Shown: one piece after another, positions 6,800 through 14,893 of the stretch
How positions within the stretch are numbered: the stretch's first letter is position 1
Layout of the letters: the number at the start of each line of letters is the position of its first letter
Source: Bacteroidales bacterium M7
GTDB taxonomy: Bacteria > Bacteroidota > Bacteroidia > Bacteroidales > Muribaculaceae
NCBI GenBank assembly: GCA_001689515.1
Contig: LUJR01000023.1
Coordinates: forward strand, 1-19,311
DNA: 19,311 bases
Reading direction: 5' to 3'
Made by a program: the position numbers and the translations under genes
Notes under the pieces: generated by a model
Seen by the model: only the letters and a program-made list of their open reading frames with translations
What the model was told of the DNA's origin: nothing
The model's database searches: none

Positions 6800-8056
6800 A
6801 TGGCAACCAAAGCATACACCCCATACCGTATCCTCAAATATGCCATAGGTGCGATGCTGGTCTTCGCTTTCGCGGCGAGAGTATGGTTATTTGTATGCAC
6901 CTTCCTGCTTGAGACACCGATAAACGGATGGCAGTTCAGTGAATTTCTGATAAACTACGAAGGCGGCTTCGTCAGGCGCGGCATCATCGGAGAGGGTCTG
7001 ATATCGATGCTTCGCGGAGGCATCTCAGGAGAAACCATGATCAACCTCATCAGGACAGTATCCATAGGATGCTATGTGGCAGTATTGGCGTTTTTCCTCT
7101 ACCAGTTCCATCAACGCCGATGGAACTGGTGGATCATACTTGCTCCCGTATTCATGGGGTTTGTGATGTGCATCATCCGCAAGGACTTCATGCAGGAGCT
7201 TCTGTTGATAGGTATGCTGATGCTGCTGCGTGGATCGCCACAACGAAAAGGCAGCCTGACTATATGGTGCGCCACAATACTCTGCGCGATGGAACTTCTC
7301 ATACATGAAGCATTCACATTCTGGGGCGTACCAATAACAATTCTGCTAATAGCCTCATCGCCAGCCTCACGATGGGAAAAAGCCTCCTCCATAGCAGTCA
7401 TTGCCGGAGTCATCGCATTGCTGGGCATATGCAAAGGAAACGAGGATACAGCCCGCATCATCACCAACTCCTGGCAATCATGGTTCCCGGGACTGGAATA
7501 CGAATACTGGAACAGCATCGGCGCGATAGGATGGAACCCTGGTTGGGCAGCACAATTCCACCTGACTGCCAACTTCTGCTCACCCACGATCGGATGGATG
7601 CGCCTCCCGCTCCAGATTGCGGCATTCCTGTGCTACTCCTACATGGTCTGCAATTTCGTCTACACCTTCGCCCCCTGCGGGAGCACACGCGACACCCAGC
7701 GGAAACAACTGACTGCAGTCTACATACTGACCGGCATCACCATGATACCGATGTTCACAGTGCTCAGCGTGGATTATTCACGGCTCTACCAGTATCTGAC
7801 AGTGACATCTTTTGCCACGGTGCTGATTATCCCGGCAACCCGTCTGGACCAAGCATTGCCAAAGATGCTCCAATCCCTGACAGACCGTATCATACGTTTC
7901 ACCGACCGTTACTTCACTCCATCCAAAGGGCTGATGGTAGCACTTCTGCTCCTGGCTGACATCAACGGCGTCCATGACCTCAACGACATAGCGGTAGGCA
8001 CGCTCTCCTCTCTATACCACGGCATATTATTGCTTGTCAACATGATTATGGGATAA
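6800..8056 (+). CDS. Polytopic inner-membrane protein, unknown function
   Basis: The 418 residues are strongly hydrophobic, with roughly eight to ten membrane segments (for example about 14-36, 86-102, 110-126, 132-145, 156-168, 172-186, 197-211, 270-290, 304-322, 335-346, 378-387). Conserved-looking polar motifs are NYEGGFVRRGIIGE (52-65), IRKDF (126-130), a charged HE pair in a membrane segment (169-170) and VDYSRLYQY (324-332). The layout resembles multi-pass glycan-handling proteins such as GT-C or EpsG-like families, but I cannot place it and do not assign a function. The start is 5 bases after the rnhB stop. It is followed by a 459-base repeat-rich gap. Confidence 0.85.
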   Translation: MATKAYTPYRILKYAIGAMLVFAFAARVWLFVCTFLLETPINGWQFSEFLINYEGGFVRRGIIGEGLISMLRGGISGETMINLIRTVSIGCYVAVLAFFLYQFHQRRWNWWIILAPVFMGFVMCIIRKDFMQELLLIGMLMLLRGSPQRKGSLTIWCATILCAMELLIHEAFTFWGVPITILLIASSPASRWEKASSIAVIAGVIALLGICKGNEDTARIITNSWQSWFPGLEYEYWNSIGAIGWNPGWAAQFHLTANFCSPTIGWMRLPLQIAAFLCYSYMVCNFVYTFAPCGSTRDTQRKQLTAVYILTGITMIPMFTVLSVDYSRLYQYLTVTSFATVLIIPATRLDQALPKMLQSLTDRIIRFTDRYFTPSKGLMVALLLLADINGVHDLNDIAVGTLSSLYHGILLLVNMIMG

Positions 8057-8084
8057 TAGTTAACTTAAGGCTCTGATGCGGATA

Positions 8085-8372
8085 GATACGTCGGAGACGT
8101 ATCAGTCGTGCGTAACCCCATGCACGGAGCGTCAGCGAACGTACATGGGGTCAGATGACATGCTATTATGATCAACCTCGGAGAGGTTGAGGCATGCCCA
8201 CATCCCTGCTCCGCCATTCTCATTTTCCATTTTAGATCAATGACTTACACACATAATCATGCGTGCCACAACCTCTCCGAGGTTGGTTTTACATGGGCAT
8301 CCTGTCCCCCATGTACGTTCGCTGACGCTCCGTGCATGGGGTTAATCACGACTGGCACGTCTCCGACGTGCC
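8085..8372. repeat. Composite inverted repeat with nested GGA-loop hairpins
   Basis: Left arm 8085-8150 and right arm 8307-8372 are 66-base reverse complements with 6 differences and no gaps. Each arm has an outer hairpin A, a 9-base linker and an exact 38-base unit B (8113-8150; 8307-8344) that is itself partly palindromic (CCCCATG..CATGGGG). Hairpin A is GATACGTC-GGA-GACGTATC at 8085-8103 and, on the other strand, GGCACGTC-GGA-GACGTGCC at 8354-8372. The four differences between the two A copies are two compensatory base-pair changes, so each hairpin stays perfect. Inner hairpins C (TCAACCTC-GGA-GAGGTTGA, 8172-8190) and C' (CAACCTC-TCC-GAGGTTG, 8269-8285) repeat the same design, giving the order A-B-C..C'-B'-A'. 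The centre (8191-8268) shows no gene. No terminal duplication or transposase is seen. Confidence 0.85.
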
Positions 8373-8373
8373 T

Positions 8374-8420
8374 CCTCTATTGTATTCACTTAAGTGCACA
8401 ATAGAGGCGCAGCCCCTACA
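8374..8420. repeat. Hairpin and GTAG-type REP-like element
   Basis: CCTCTATTGT (8374-8383) and ACAATAGAGG (8398-8407) are perfect inverted arms around an inner palindrome CACTTAAGTG (8387-8396). Overlapping it on the minus strand, TGTAGGGGCTGCGCCTC (8420-8404) repeats the TGTAGGG start of the REP-like elements at 1219 and 19002 and has a short GGC-TGC-GCC hairpin after the GTAG. It borders the composite repeat at 8085-8372. The bases 8421-8479 hold nothing I recognise. Confidence 0.55.
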
Positions 8421-8479
8421 AGATGGTAAATCAAATGGACAGCATTATGATATAATCTGACCGATACTTTTAGGAAAAA

Positions 8480-8511
8480 TTTGCACATTACAATAAAATG
8501 TGTTAAATTTG
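8480..8511 (+). promoter_or_regulatory. Promoter of the metal ABC transporter genes
   Basis: TTTG (8480-8483), a 20-base spacer and TAAATTTG (8504-8511) match the Bacteroidetes promoter consensus exactly. The predicted start is about 8515-8516, at or one base before the A of the ATG at 8516, so the message should be leaderless. Confidence 0.75.
8484..8502. promoter_or_regulatory. Candidate operator between -33 and -7 elements
   Basis: CACATT (8484-8489) and AATGTG (8497-8502) form a 19-bp dyad with a 7-base centre, lying in the promoter spacer. Size and position would suit a dimeric repressor of the Fur/Zur class controlling metal uptake. The arm sequence does not match a Zur box known to me, so this is an inference from position and symmetry only. 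Confidence 0.3.
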
Positions 8512-8515
8512 CATT

Positions 8516-9397
8516 ATGAAATTAAAAAACTTCCCTGTTGCATCATGGCTTGTCGCGCTTGTGGCATTAAGCGCGATGACTGTCATGTGGTCATGCGGCA
8601 GCAGGACTCATGAGGTCGACACGCTTACGGTCAGCATACCGCCTCAAAAATATCTCCTGGATGCCATCGTGGGTGACAAGATGAGGGTCAACTGCCTCCT
8701 GAGCAACGGAGCCGACCCCGAGACTTACGATCCATCGATGTCGCACCTTATCAACGTGGAAAATTCCGTGGCATATTTCCAGATAGGCGGCATCGGTTTT
8801 GAGGACGCAGTGACAAAACGCATCAAGACTTCACGCCCCGACCTAAAGATTATAGACACATCCACTGGCATAGAATTTATCAACGGTACACACCACGGGC
8901 ACGACGCCGACCCCCACGTGTGGACTTCAACAGCCAACGCCCGTATCATAGCACACAATATGTATGAGGCTGTAGCCGGGATAGACCCTGGCAACGCCTC
9001 ATATTACAAATCCAATCTTGACAAGCTCATTGCTCATATTGACTCGATCGATGCCGTGATAAAATCCGACATCGCCGTGGCGCCATCCTCCACGTTTGTC
9101 ATCTGGCACCCCTCCCTGAGTTACTTTGCCCGTGATTACGGACTGACCCAGATTGCTCTTGGAGCCGAACACAAGGAAGCATCCGTCAACGAGCTGCGCC
9201 AGCAGATAGACCGTGCAAAGGCATCAGGCGCAACCATAATGTTTCTGCAACCGGAGACCGACAACCGCCAGACCGCCATCGTCAATGCCGAGTTAGACCT
9301 CCCTACCGCTACAATCAATCCACTGAGTTACAATTGGGACGAGCAGATGGTATCCATAGGCAAAAACCTAGCCACCCCCTCGAGCGTTGTACCATGA
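8516..9397 (+). CDS. znuA: Zinc-type ABC transporter substrate-binding lipoprotein
   Basis: This is a cluster A-I (ZnuA/TroA-like) solute-binding protein that should capture Zn or Mn in the periplasm. The 293 residues start with a lipoprotein signal (lipobox VMWSC, Cys27). Family marks are SIPPQKYLLDAIVG, NGADPETYDPS (64-74), a His-rich loop HHGHD (126-130), DPHVW with His134, and IWHPSLSYFARDYGL with His198. The first metal ligand of the family, His in the pattern DPHxYEPS, is Glu69 here. A Glu/Asp near PETD (246-249) may be another ligand. The specificity is therefore not certain. The ATPase gene follows after 15 bases. No permease gene is in the window. The promoter predicts a leaderless message, and Met1 is needed for the signal peptide. 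Confidence 0.88.
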   Translation: MKLKNFPVASWLVALVALSAMTVMWSCGSRTHEVDTLTVSIPPQKYLLDAIVGDKMRVNCLLSNGADPETYDPSMSHLINVENSVAYFQIGGIGFEDAVTKRIKTSRPDLKIIDTSTGIEFINGTHHGHDADPHVWTSTANARIIAHNMYEAVAGIDPGNASYYKSNLDKLIAHIDSIDAVIKSDIAVAPSSTFVIWHPSLSYFARDYGLTQIALGAEHKEASVNELRQQIDRAKASGATIMFLQPETDNRQTAIVNAELDLPTATINPLSYNWDEQMVSIGKNLATPSSVVP

Positions 9398-9412
9398 AAC
9401 CACCTCCAAGGT

Positions 9413-10072
9413 ATGGAATCAACGTCATATCCCCTTATCCGCCTATGTGACGTCACCAAATCATGGGACGGACACGAAACTCTGAGCAATGTGAATATCG
9501 AAGTCAACAAAGGAGACTTCATACTGGTAACCGGTCCTAACGGCGGCGGCAAGACCACTCTGCTCAAACTCCTGCTCAAACTGACCCGCCCTACAAGCGG
9601 CACTGTAGCGTACCTTACCCCTGAAGGATTGCGCACATCTTTGCTGTCCATAGGCTACCTGCCACAGAAGAGTGCGGTAGACTCCCGCTTCCCCATCACA
9701 GTCAAGGAAGTGGTGGCATCAGGACTGTTAGGAAGCAAAACCACAGCTGACAAGGAAGCCCTGATCTCTGAAGCCATAAGCCGCATCGGACTCAGCGACA
9801 TGGCACAGCGTGCTCTCGGCGAACTGTCAGGAGGTCAGGTACAACGTGCCCTGCTGGCTCGTGCCATAGTAAGCCATCCGACAGTGCTTGTGCTTGACGA
9901 GCCGATGAGCTATCTTGATTCCCGCTACCGCGAGGTCGCCACCGACATCCTCAAGGACATGAAAGCTGACGGCACCACCATCATCGTAGTCAGCCACGAC
10001 CCCCAGACCCTTATCGGACTGGCTGACATCCATCTTTCTGTTGACCGGACAGCATGCCGCATGCAGCCATGA
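9413..10072 (+). CDS. znuC: Metal ABC transporter ATP-binding protein
   Basis: The ATPase subunit drives metal uptake on the cytoplasmic side of the membrane. The 219 residues contain Walker A GPNGGGKTT (41-49), the Q-loop GYLPQ with Gln85, the signature LSGGQ (138-142), Walker B VLVLDEP (158-164), the D-loop SYLD (166-169) and the switch His195. KSAVDSRFPITVKEVV (86-101) is typical of the zinc/manganese subfamily. It is probably co-transcribed with the binding protein. Its 3' end overlaps the convergent rlmN gene by 62 bases, and no permease gene follows, which is unusual for a complete importer. Confidence 0.9.
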   Translation: MESTSYPLIRLCDVTKSWDGHETLSNVNIEVNKGDFILVTGPNGGGKTTLLKLLLKLTRPTSGTVAYLTPEGLRTSLLSIGYLPQKSAVDSRFPITVKEVVASGLLGSKTTADKEALISEAISRIGLSDMAQRALGELSGGQVQRALLARAIVSHPTVLVLDEPMSYLDSRYREVATDILKDMKADGTTIIVVSHDPQTLIGLADIHLSVDRTACRMQP

Positions 10073-11096
10073 TGTCCTCTCCACGCGAAGCTCGTATAGT
10101 GGCTGTGACCCCGAGCTGATTGAGACGTTCACGAAACGCCACCATCGTGCGCTCGTTGCACGGCTGCAACTCCACCCCCGGTATGGCATGGAAACGGATC
10201 AGGTTGACACGGCAGTGCATGCCACGTATCAGACGCGCAAGAGCATCGGCATGGCGCATGTCATCGTTAAGTCCACGCCACATGATATACTCCACCGACA
10301 GGCGCCTCTGATGGCTGAAATCATATTCGCGAAGCATTGACATGACCTCCGCCACAGGGAAAGCCTTCTCGACAGGCATCAGACGCAGACGCTCCTCGGC
10401 AAACGGACTGTGTACACTGATAGCGACATTGACATTCGTGGTGTCAAGAAGCCTGCGCAACTCCTTGATGCGACCTATCGAGGATACAGTGATGCGCTTA
10501 GGACTCCATGCCAGACCCCACGGCTCTGTCATCACACGTATGGAATCGATCACGGCATCAATATTGTCCATCGGCTCGCCCATACCCATATATACGATAT
10601 TGGTCAGCGACCGGCTGTCAGGGATAGAAAGCACCTGATTGATGATCTGGCATGCCGACAGATTTCCATGAAATCCCTGCTTGCCTGTCATGCAGAAGTA
10701 GCAGTTCATCTTGCATCCAGCCTGCGAGGACACACACAGAGTGGCACGGTCACCGTCAGGTATGTAGACACTTTCAATCTCTCGACCACCGGCTCCGCGA
10801 AACAGGTATTTGACCGTCCCGTCAACGCTTTTGGTGGCAAGCAGAGGATCTTCACGTCCCACCGTATATTTCTGGCTGAGCAGTTCGCGTGACCTCTTGG
10901 AGAGATTGGTCATCTCATCGATGGACAGCACCCTCTTGTCATAGAGCCATTGAGCCATCTGACGCGCCGCAAACTTCGGCATACCTGCCTCGGCAGCCAC
11001 CATGGCAAGTTGCTCCAATGTCATCCCTAAAAGAGGGACACGCGAGGGGGTATCCGAGGGGGACATGGTGCCTGTTTCCATATTGTATGTATCCAT
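10011..11096 (-). CDS. rlmN: Dual-specificity 23S rRNA/tRNA adenine-C2 methyltransferase RlmN
   Basis: RlmN is a radical SAM enzyme that methylates C2 of A2503 in 23S rRNA and A37 in some tRNAs. It shows the cluster motif CxxxCxxC (Cys128, 132, 135), the methyl-carrying pair Cys121 (ATLCVSSQ) and Cys346 (MAACGML), YMGMGEPMDN, and SVHSPFAEERLRLMPVEKAFP. I use the ATG at 11096 (361 residues). The frame is also open to 11123, but that ATG overlaps the predicted -7 element, and ATGs at 11081 and 11066 are alternatives. The C-terminus has a short tail after ACGMLS (GQQKDGCQPVR) that lies in the overlap with znuC. Confidence 0.95.
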   Translation of the reverse strand: MDTYNMETGTMSPSDTPSRVPLLGMTLEQLAMVAAEAGMPKFAARQMAQWLYDKRVLSIDEMTNLSKRSRELLSQKYTVGREDPLLATKSVDGTVKYLFRGAGGREIESVYIPDGDRATLCVSSQAGCKMNCYFCMTGKQGFHGNLSACQIINQVLSIPDSRSLTNIVYMGMGEPMDNIDAVIDSIRVMTEPWGLAWSPKRITVSSIGRIKELRRLLDTTNVNVAISVHSPFAEERLRLMPVEKAFPVAEVMSMLREYDFSHQRRLSVEYIMWRGLNDDMRHADALARLIRGMHCRVNLIRFHAIPGVELQPCNERTMVAFRERLNQLGVTATIRASRGEDIMAACGMLSGQQKDGCQPVR

Positions 11097-11120
11097 AAAT
11101 GTCTGTGTCAATAATGGGTA

Positions 11121-11152
11121 CAATATTACTCAAAAACCGCCGATTATGCCAA
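11121..11152 (-). promoter_or_regulatory. Candidate promoter of rlmN
   Basis: On the minus strand TTGG (11152-11149), a 20-base spacer and TAATATTG (11128-11121) approximate the Bacteroidetes consensus, with one change in each element. The start would be near 11117, giving a leader of about 21 bases to the ATG at 11096. Confidence 0.45.
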
Positions 11153-11221
11153 TTTTTTGGGAAAAACGTGTTAAATTCCATGTAGGCATTTTAAACCATC
11201 CGATATGTTGATAATATTTCT

Positions 11222-11229
11222 TAACTTTG
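11222..11229 (+). promoter_or_regulatory. Candidate -7 element of glmS
   Basis: TAACTTTG matches TAnnTTTG, with the predicted start near 11233 and a leader of about 41 bases. No clear TTTG is found at the -33 position. The leader is too short for a glmS ribozyme and shows no such fold. Confidence 0.4.
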
Positions 11230-11274
11230 TGAGATAAAACAAGAAATACACACATAGTTACCTCGTAAATATAT

Positions 11275-13119
11275 ATGTGCGGAATCGTAGGATTTATCGG
11301 ATCTTCGGAAGCCTATCCAATTCTCATCAAGGGTCTTCACAGACTCGAATACAGAGGGTATGACAGCGCTGGCGTAGCGCTAATCAACCCAGCCGACCGT
11401 GTCAACGTGTACAAAACCCGCGGCAAAGTAGCCGATCTGGAAGAGTATGCCGCCGACAAGGATGTGACCGGAAACATAGGCATAGCGCATACCCGCTGGG
11501 CGACCCACGGCGAACCCAACAGCACCAATGCCCATCCCCACGTGTCAGCCAACGGAAAGATTGCCCTCGTACACAATGGCACGATAGAGAACTACGCGGT
11601 GCTCAAACAGGCTCTCGTCAACCACGGAGTGGAGTTTTCAAGCGAGACAGACACCGAAGTCCTCGTCAAACTGATTGAATACATCAAGGAAACCACCAAC
11701 TCCTCCACTGTCGATGCCATACGCAGCGCGCTCAAGGAGGTAGTCGGAGCATTTGCCATCGCCGTCATCGACCGCGACAATCCTGACCAGCTGATTGCAG
11801 CACGTAAGAGCAGTCCGCTCGTCATCGGTCTCGGTGAAACCGGGTCATATCTGGCATCTGATGCCACCCCTCTGGTGGAATATACCGACAAGGTGGTGTA
11901 TCTGCGTGATGACGAACTCGCCATCTTGTCGCGCCACGAACCGCTGCAGGTCATCAACCTTGACAACGAACCTGCCAACGTGGACATCCAGACACTGCGC
12001 ATGAGCGTGTCGGAGCTCGAGAAAGGCGGCTACCCGCACTTCATGCTCAAAGAGATTTTCGAGCAGCCACGCACACTCCGTGACTGCATCAGAGGCAGAG
12101 TGGTCAACAACAATACCGAAATCAAGCTGTCAGGCATCATGGACAATGCCGAGGCTTTTAAAAACGCCGGACGCATCGTCATCGTGGCTTGCGGCACATC
12201 TTGGCATGCCGGACTGATAGGCAAACGCCTCATACAGGATCTCGGCAAAATAGCCGTGGAGGTCGAATATGCCTCGGAGTTCCGATACAGCAACCCTGTG
12301 CTCAACTCCAACGACATTGTCATCGCCATCAGCCAGAGCGGCGAAACCGCCGACACTCTCGCTGCCATAAAACTGGCGCGCAGCAAAGGTGCGATGGTCT
12401 ACGGCGTGGTCAATGCCGTCGGCTCTTCCATCGCCCGCGAGTCCGATACAGGCACATACATACATGTGGGACCCGAGATAGGCGTGGCATCTACCAAGGC
12501 ATTTACCGGGCAGGTGACCGTACTCGCCATGATGGCTCTCGCCATCGGACAGCTCCGCGGCACTCTATCCAAGGAAGACACCGCCGTCATAGCATCATCT
12601 ATACAGAAACTGCCCGACTATATCGAAGAAACGCTCAAGCTCGACCCCATCATCAAGCAGCTCTCCCAGACCTACACCTACGTGCATAACTTCCTCTATC
12701 TCGGTCGCGGCTACAACTTCCCCACCGCCCTCGAGGGTGCATTGAAACTCAAGGAAATATCATACATACATGCCGAGGGATACCCTGCCGCCGAGATGAA
12801 GCACGGTCCCATAGCCCTCATTGACCGCGAGCTACCCACGGTGGTCATAGCTCCCCATGACGACCTCTACGAAAAGGTCATCAGCAACATACAGCAGGTC
12901 AAAGCTCGTGGCGGCGAGGTAATCGCGATAGTCACCAGTGGCGACAAGGATATCGCAGGCATAGCCGACCACACCATAGAGATTCCGCAGGTCATAGAGC
13001 AGCTTTCGCCCATCGTGGCTGCCATACCGCTTCAGCTTCTGGCATATCATATAGCCATCAAGAAAGGCTGTAATGTCGACATGCCCCGCAATCTCGCCAA
13101 GAGTGTCACCGTGGAATAA
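11275..13119 (+). CDS. glmS: Glutamine-fructose-6-phosphate aminotransferase (isomerizing)
   Basis: GlmS makes glucosamine-6-phosphate from fructose-6-phosphate and glutamine, the entry step to UDP-GlcNAc for peptidoglycan and LPS. The 614 residues have the N-terminal glutaminase with nucleophile Cys2 (MCGIVGFIGS), HRLEYRGYDSAG (22-33) and HTRWATHGEPN, then two SIS sugar-phosphate domains with CGTSWHAG (about 304-311), SQSGETADTLAAI (about 353-365), STKAFTGQV (about 407-415), EMKHGPIALID, and the usual C-terminal end NLAKSVTVE. Length and order are standard. It is divergent from rlmN and is followed by a hairpin terminator. Confidence 0.98.
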   Translation: MCGIVGFIGSSEAYPILIKGLHRLEYRGYDSAGVALINPADRVNVYKTRGKVADLEEYAADKDVTGNIGIAHTRWATHGEPNSTNAHPHVSANGKIALVHNGTIENYAVLKQALVNHGVEFSSETDTEVLVKLIEYIKETTNSSTVDAIRSALKEVVGAFAIAVIDRDNPDQLIAARKSSPLVIGLGETGSYLASDATPLVEYTDKVVYLRDDELAILSRHEPLQVINLDNEPANVDIQTLRMSVSELEKGGYPHFMLKEIFEQPRTLRDCIRGRVVNNNTEIKLSGIMDNAEAFKNAGRIVIVACGTSWHAGLIGKRLIQDLGKIAVEVEYASEFRYSNPVLNSNDIVIAISQSGETADTLAAIKLARSKGAMVYGVVNAVGSSIARESDTGTYIHVGPEIGVASTKAFTGQVTVLAMMALAIGQLRGTLSKEDTAVIASSIQKLPDYIEETLKLDPIIKQLSQTYTYVHNFLYLGRGYNFPTALEGALKLKEISYIHAEGYPAAEMKHGPIALIDRELPTVVIAPHDDLYEKVISNIQQVKARGGEVIAIVTSGDKDIAGIADHTIEIPQVIEQLSPIVAAIPLQLLAYHIAIKKGCNVDMPRNLAKSVTVE

Positions 13120-13165
13120 CAAGTGACAAAAACGTTTGTCATATCCCCGTTTTAAACCTTACCAT

Positions 13166-13214
13166 AAAATCATTGTCTGAAAAGATATGCCATAACTTTC
13201 GGACAATGATTTTT
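13166..13214 (+). terminator. Terminator hairpin after glmS
   Basis: Arms 13166-13182 and 13197-13213 pair over 17 bases with one G-T pair and a 14-nt loop; the 3' arm ends in TTTT. It lies 46 bases past the glmS stop and 12 bases before the acyl-CoA ligase start, so it probably separates the two transcripts. Confidence 0.65.
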
Positions 13215-13225
13215 GTTATCACATT

Positions 13226-14893
13226 ATGATGAAAGAGGATTTGCTACGCATATACGAATCGTCGTTTGCACGACATTGGGACCTGCCTGCTGTAGCCGAC
13301 TATAGCGGCGGCGAGGCTGTCACCTACGGCGAACTGGCGCGCCGCATCGCCATGATGCATCTGACATTCAAGCAGCTCGGCATAAGCCGAGGTGACAAGA
13401 TTGCCGTGCTTGGGCGCAATTCCGTCGCATGGATAACAGCTTATATGGCTACCGTGACCTATGGAGCGGTGGTCGTGCCTGTGCTCCAGGACTTCAACCC
13501 TCAGGATGCGCAACACATCATCAACCACTCCGATTCGGTGCTGCTCTACATCAACGAACAGATGTGTGAGCACATGGATCTGTCGCAGATGCCCAAACTC
13601 AAGGCTGCCTTCTCGCTTGACGACGGCAGTGTACTTACCGAGTCGGAGACATCCCGCAAACCCTCGCGCGTGACCCGTGTGCTCAACGGCATACCCCGGT
13701 TGTTTGAAAAGGCATATCCCAAGGGATTCGGTCCGGCAGACATCAACTATGCCAATATGCCCAAAGATGCCCTCATGGAGATCAACTACACTTCGGGAAC
13801 AACCGGATTCTCAAAGGGCGTAATGCTGACCTATAACAATTTGTGTGGCAATGTGGTGTTCGGTCTCGATTCTCACTTGTATTCTCCCGGTGACAGATGC
13901 CTTACATTCCTGCCTCTGGCACATGCCTACGGCTGCGCGTTCGACATGCTGACGCCGCTTGCCGCGGGAGCCTCCGTCACCGTATTAGGCAAGACCCCGA
14001 CACCTCCGGTGTTGCTTAAAGCATTCGCTCAGGTGCGTCCCACCCTGATACTATGTGTGCCTCTGATTCTTGAAAAGATATACCGTCGCAGCATCCTCCC
14101 GAAGCTACAGAAACCGTCAGTGAAACGCATGCTGGCAGTGCCGGGCTTGCGAAGCGTGATCAAGCGCAAGATATGCAACAGCCTTGTCCGTGCGCTCGGC
14201 GATGCATTCTCTCAGGTAATCGTTGGCGGCGCTCCTCTCAATCCTGAGGTCGAGAGATTTCTCCACGACATACATTTCCCCTTCACCGTGGGCTACGGCA
14301 TGACAGAGTGCGGTCCGCTGATAAGCTATACCTATTGGAAGGAGTTCATACCCGGCTCATGCGGCAGGACAATCCCGCAGATGCACAGCCGCATCGACAG
14401 TACCGACCCCGAGAACATCCCTGGCGAGATATGCGTCCGCGGCGAAAACGTCATGAAAGGGTACTATAAGAATCCGCAGGCAACCTCTGCTGTTCTTGAC
14501 AAGGACGGCTGGCTGCATACAGGCGACATGGGGACACGCTCGGCTGACGGCACTCTGTTTATCAAAGGTCGCTCCAAGACGATGATACTGAGCGCCACCG
14601 GCCAGAATATATATCCCGAAGAAATCGAGGCTAAGCTCAACAATCTGCCGTTTGTCGGCGAAAGCCTCGTGGTGGAGCGCGGAAAGCATCTGATAGCCCT
14701 CGTGTATCCCGACTATGAGGCGATGGACCGTGCCAAGCTGTCGCTCAACCATATGCAGCCCGTCATGGAAAAAGTGCGTACGCGCCTTAACACCCTAGTG
14801 GCTCCATACGAGCGCATAGATGCCATCCAGATACATCCATCGGAGTTCATCAAAACTCCCAAGCGATCCATCAAACGCTTCCTCTATTCGTGA
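13226..14893 (+). CDS. Long-chain acyl-CoA ligase (AMP-binding)
   Basis: This ANL-superfamily enzyme should activate a long-chain fatty acid with ATP and CoA at the membrane. The 555 residues show the P-loop YTSGTTGFSKG (about 188-198), GYGMTECGPL (about 355-364), the hinge DGWLHTGDMG (about 427-436), and GRSKTMILSATGQNIYPEEIE in two parts (447-456, 457-467). The C-terminal Lys of the adenylation step is likely in KTPKRSIKRF. The start is the first of two adjacent ATGs (13226, 13229). Substrate chain length cannot be read from the sequence. It resembles FadD/FAA1-like ligases, which are often single genes in Bacteroidales. Confidence 0.92.
   Translation: MMKEDLLRIYESSFARHWDLPAVADYSGGEAVTYGELARRIAMMHLTFKQLGISRGDKIAVLGRNSVAWITAYMATVTYGAVVVPVLQDFNPQDAQHIINHSDSVLLYINEQMCEHMDLSQMPKLKAAFSLDDGSVLTESETSRKPSRVTRVLNGIPRLFEKAYPKGFGPADINYANMPKDALMEINYTSGTTGFSKGVMLTYNNLCGNVVFGLDSHLYSPGDRCLTFLPLAHAYGCAFDMLTPLAAGASVTVLGKTPTPPVLLKAFAQVRPTLILCVPLILEKIYRRSILPKLQKPSVKRMLAVPGLRSVIKRKICNSLVRALGDAFSQVIVGGAPLNPEVERFLHDIHFPFTVGYGMTECGPLISYTYWKEFIPGSCGRTIPQMHSRIDSTDPENIPGEICVRGENVMKGYYKNPQATSAVLDKDGWLHTGDMGTRSADGTLFIKGRSKTMILSATGQNIYPEEIEAKLNNLPFVGESLVVERGKHLIALVYPDYEAMDRAKLSLNHMQPVMEKVRTRLNTLVAPYERIDAIQIHPSEFIKTPKRSIKRFLYS

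Noticed and set aside
8168..8404. Small plus-strand open frame
   Set aside because: It consists almost entirely of the palindromic repeat block, so its amino acid sequence follows from the hairpins.
8085..8420. CRISPR array
   Set aside because: The repeats are inverted and nested rather than direct and evenly spaced, and no cas gene is present.
8057..8515. Complete insertion sequence
   Set aside because: There is no transposase frame and no target-site duplication that I can see; only non-autonomous repeats are supported.
11233..11274. glmS ribozyme or riboswitch in the glmS leader
   Set aside because: The predicted leader is about 41 bases and lacks the required fold; that ribozyme is a Firmicutes feature.
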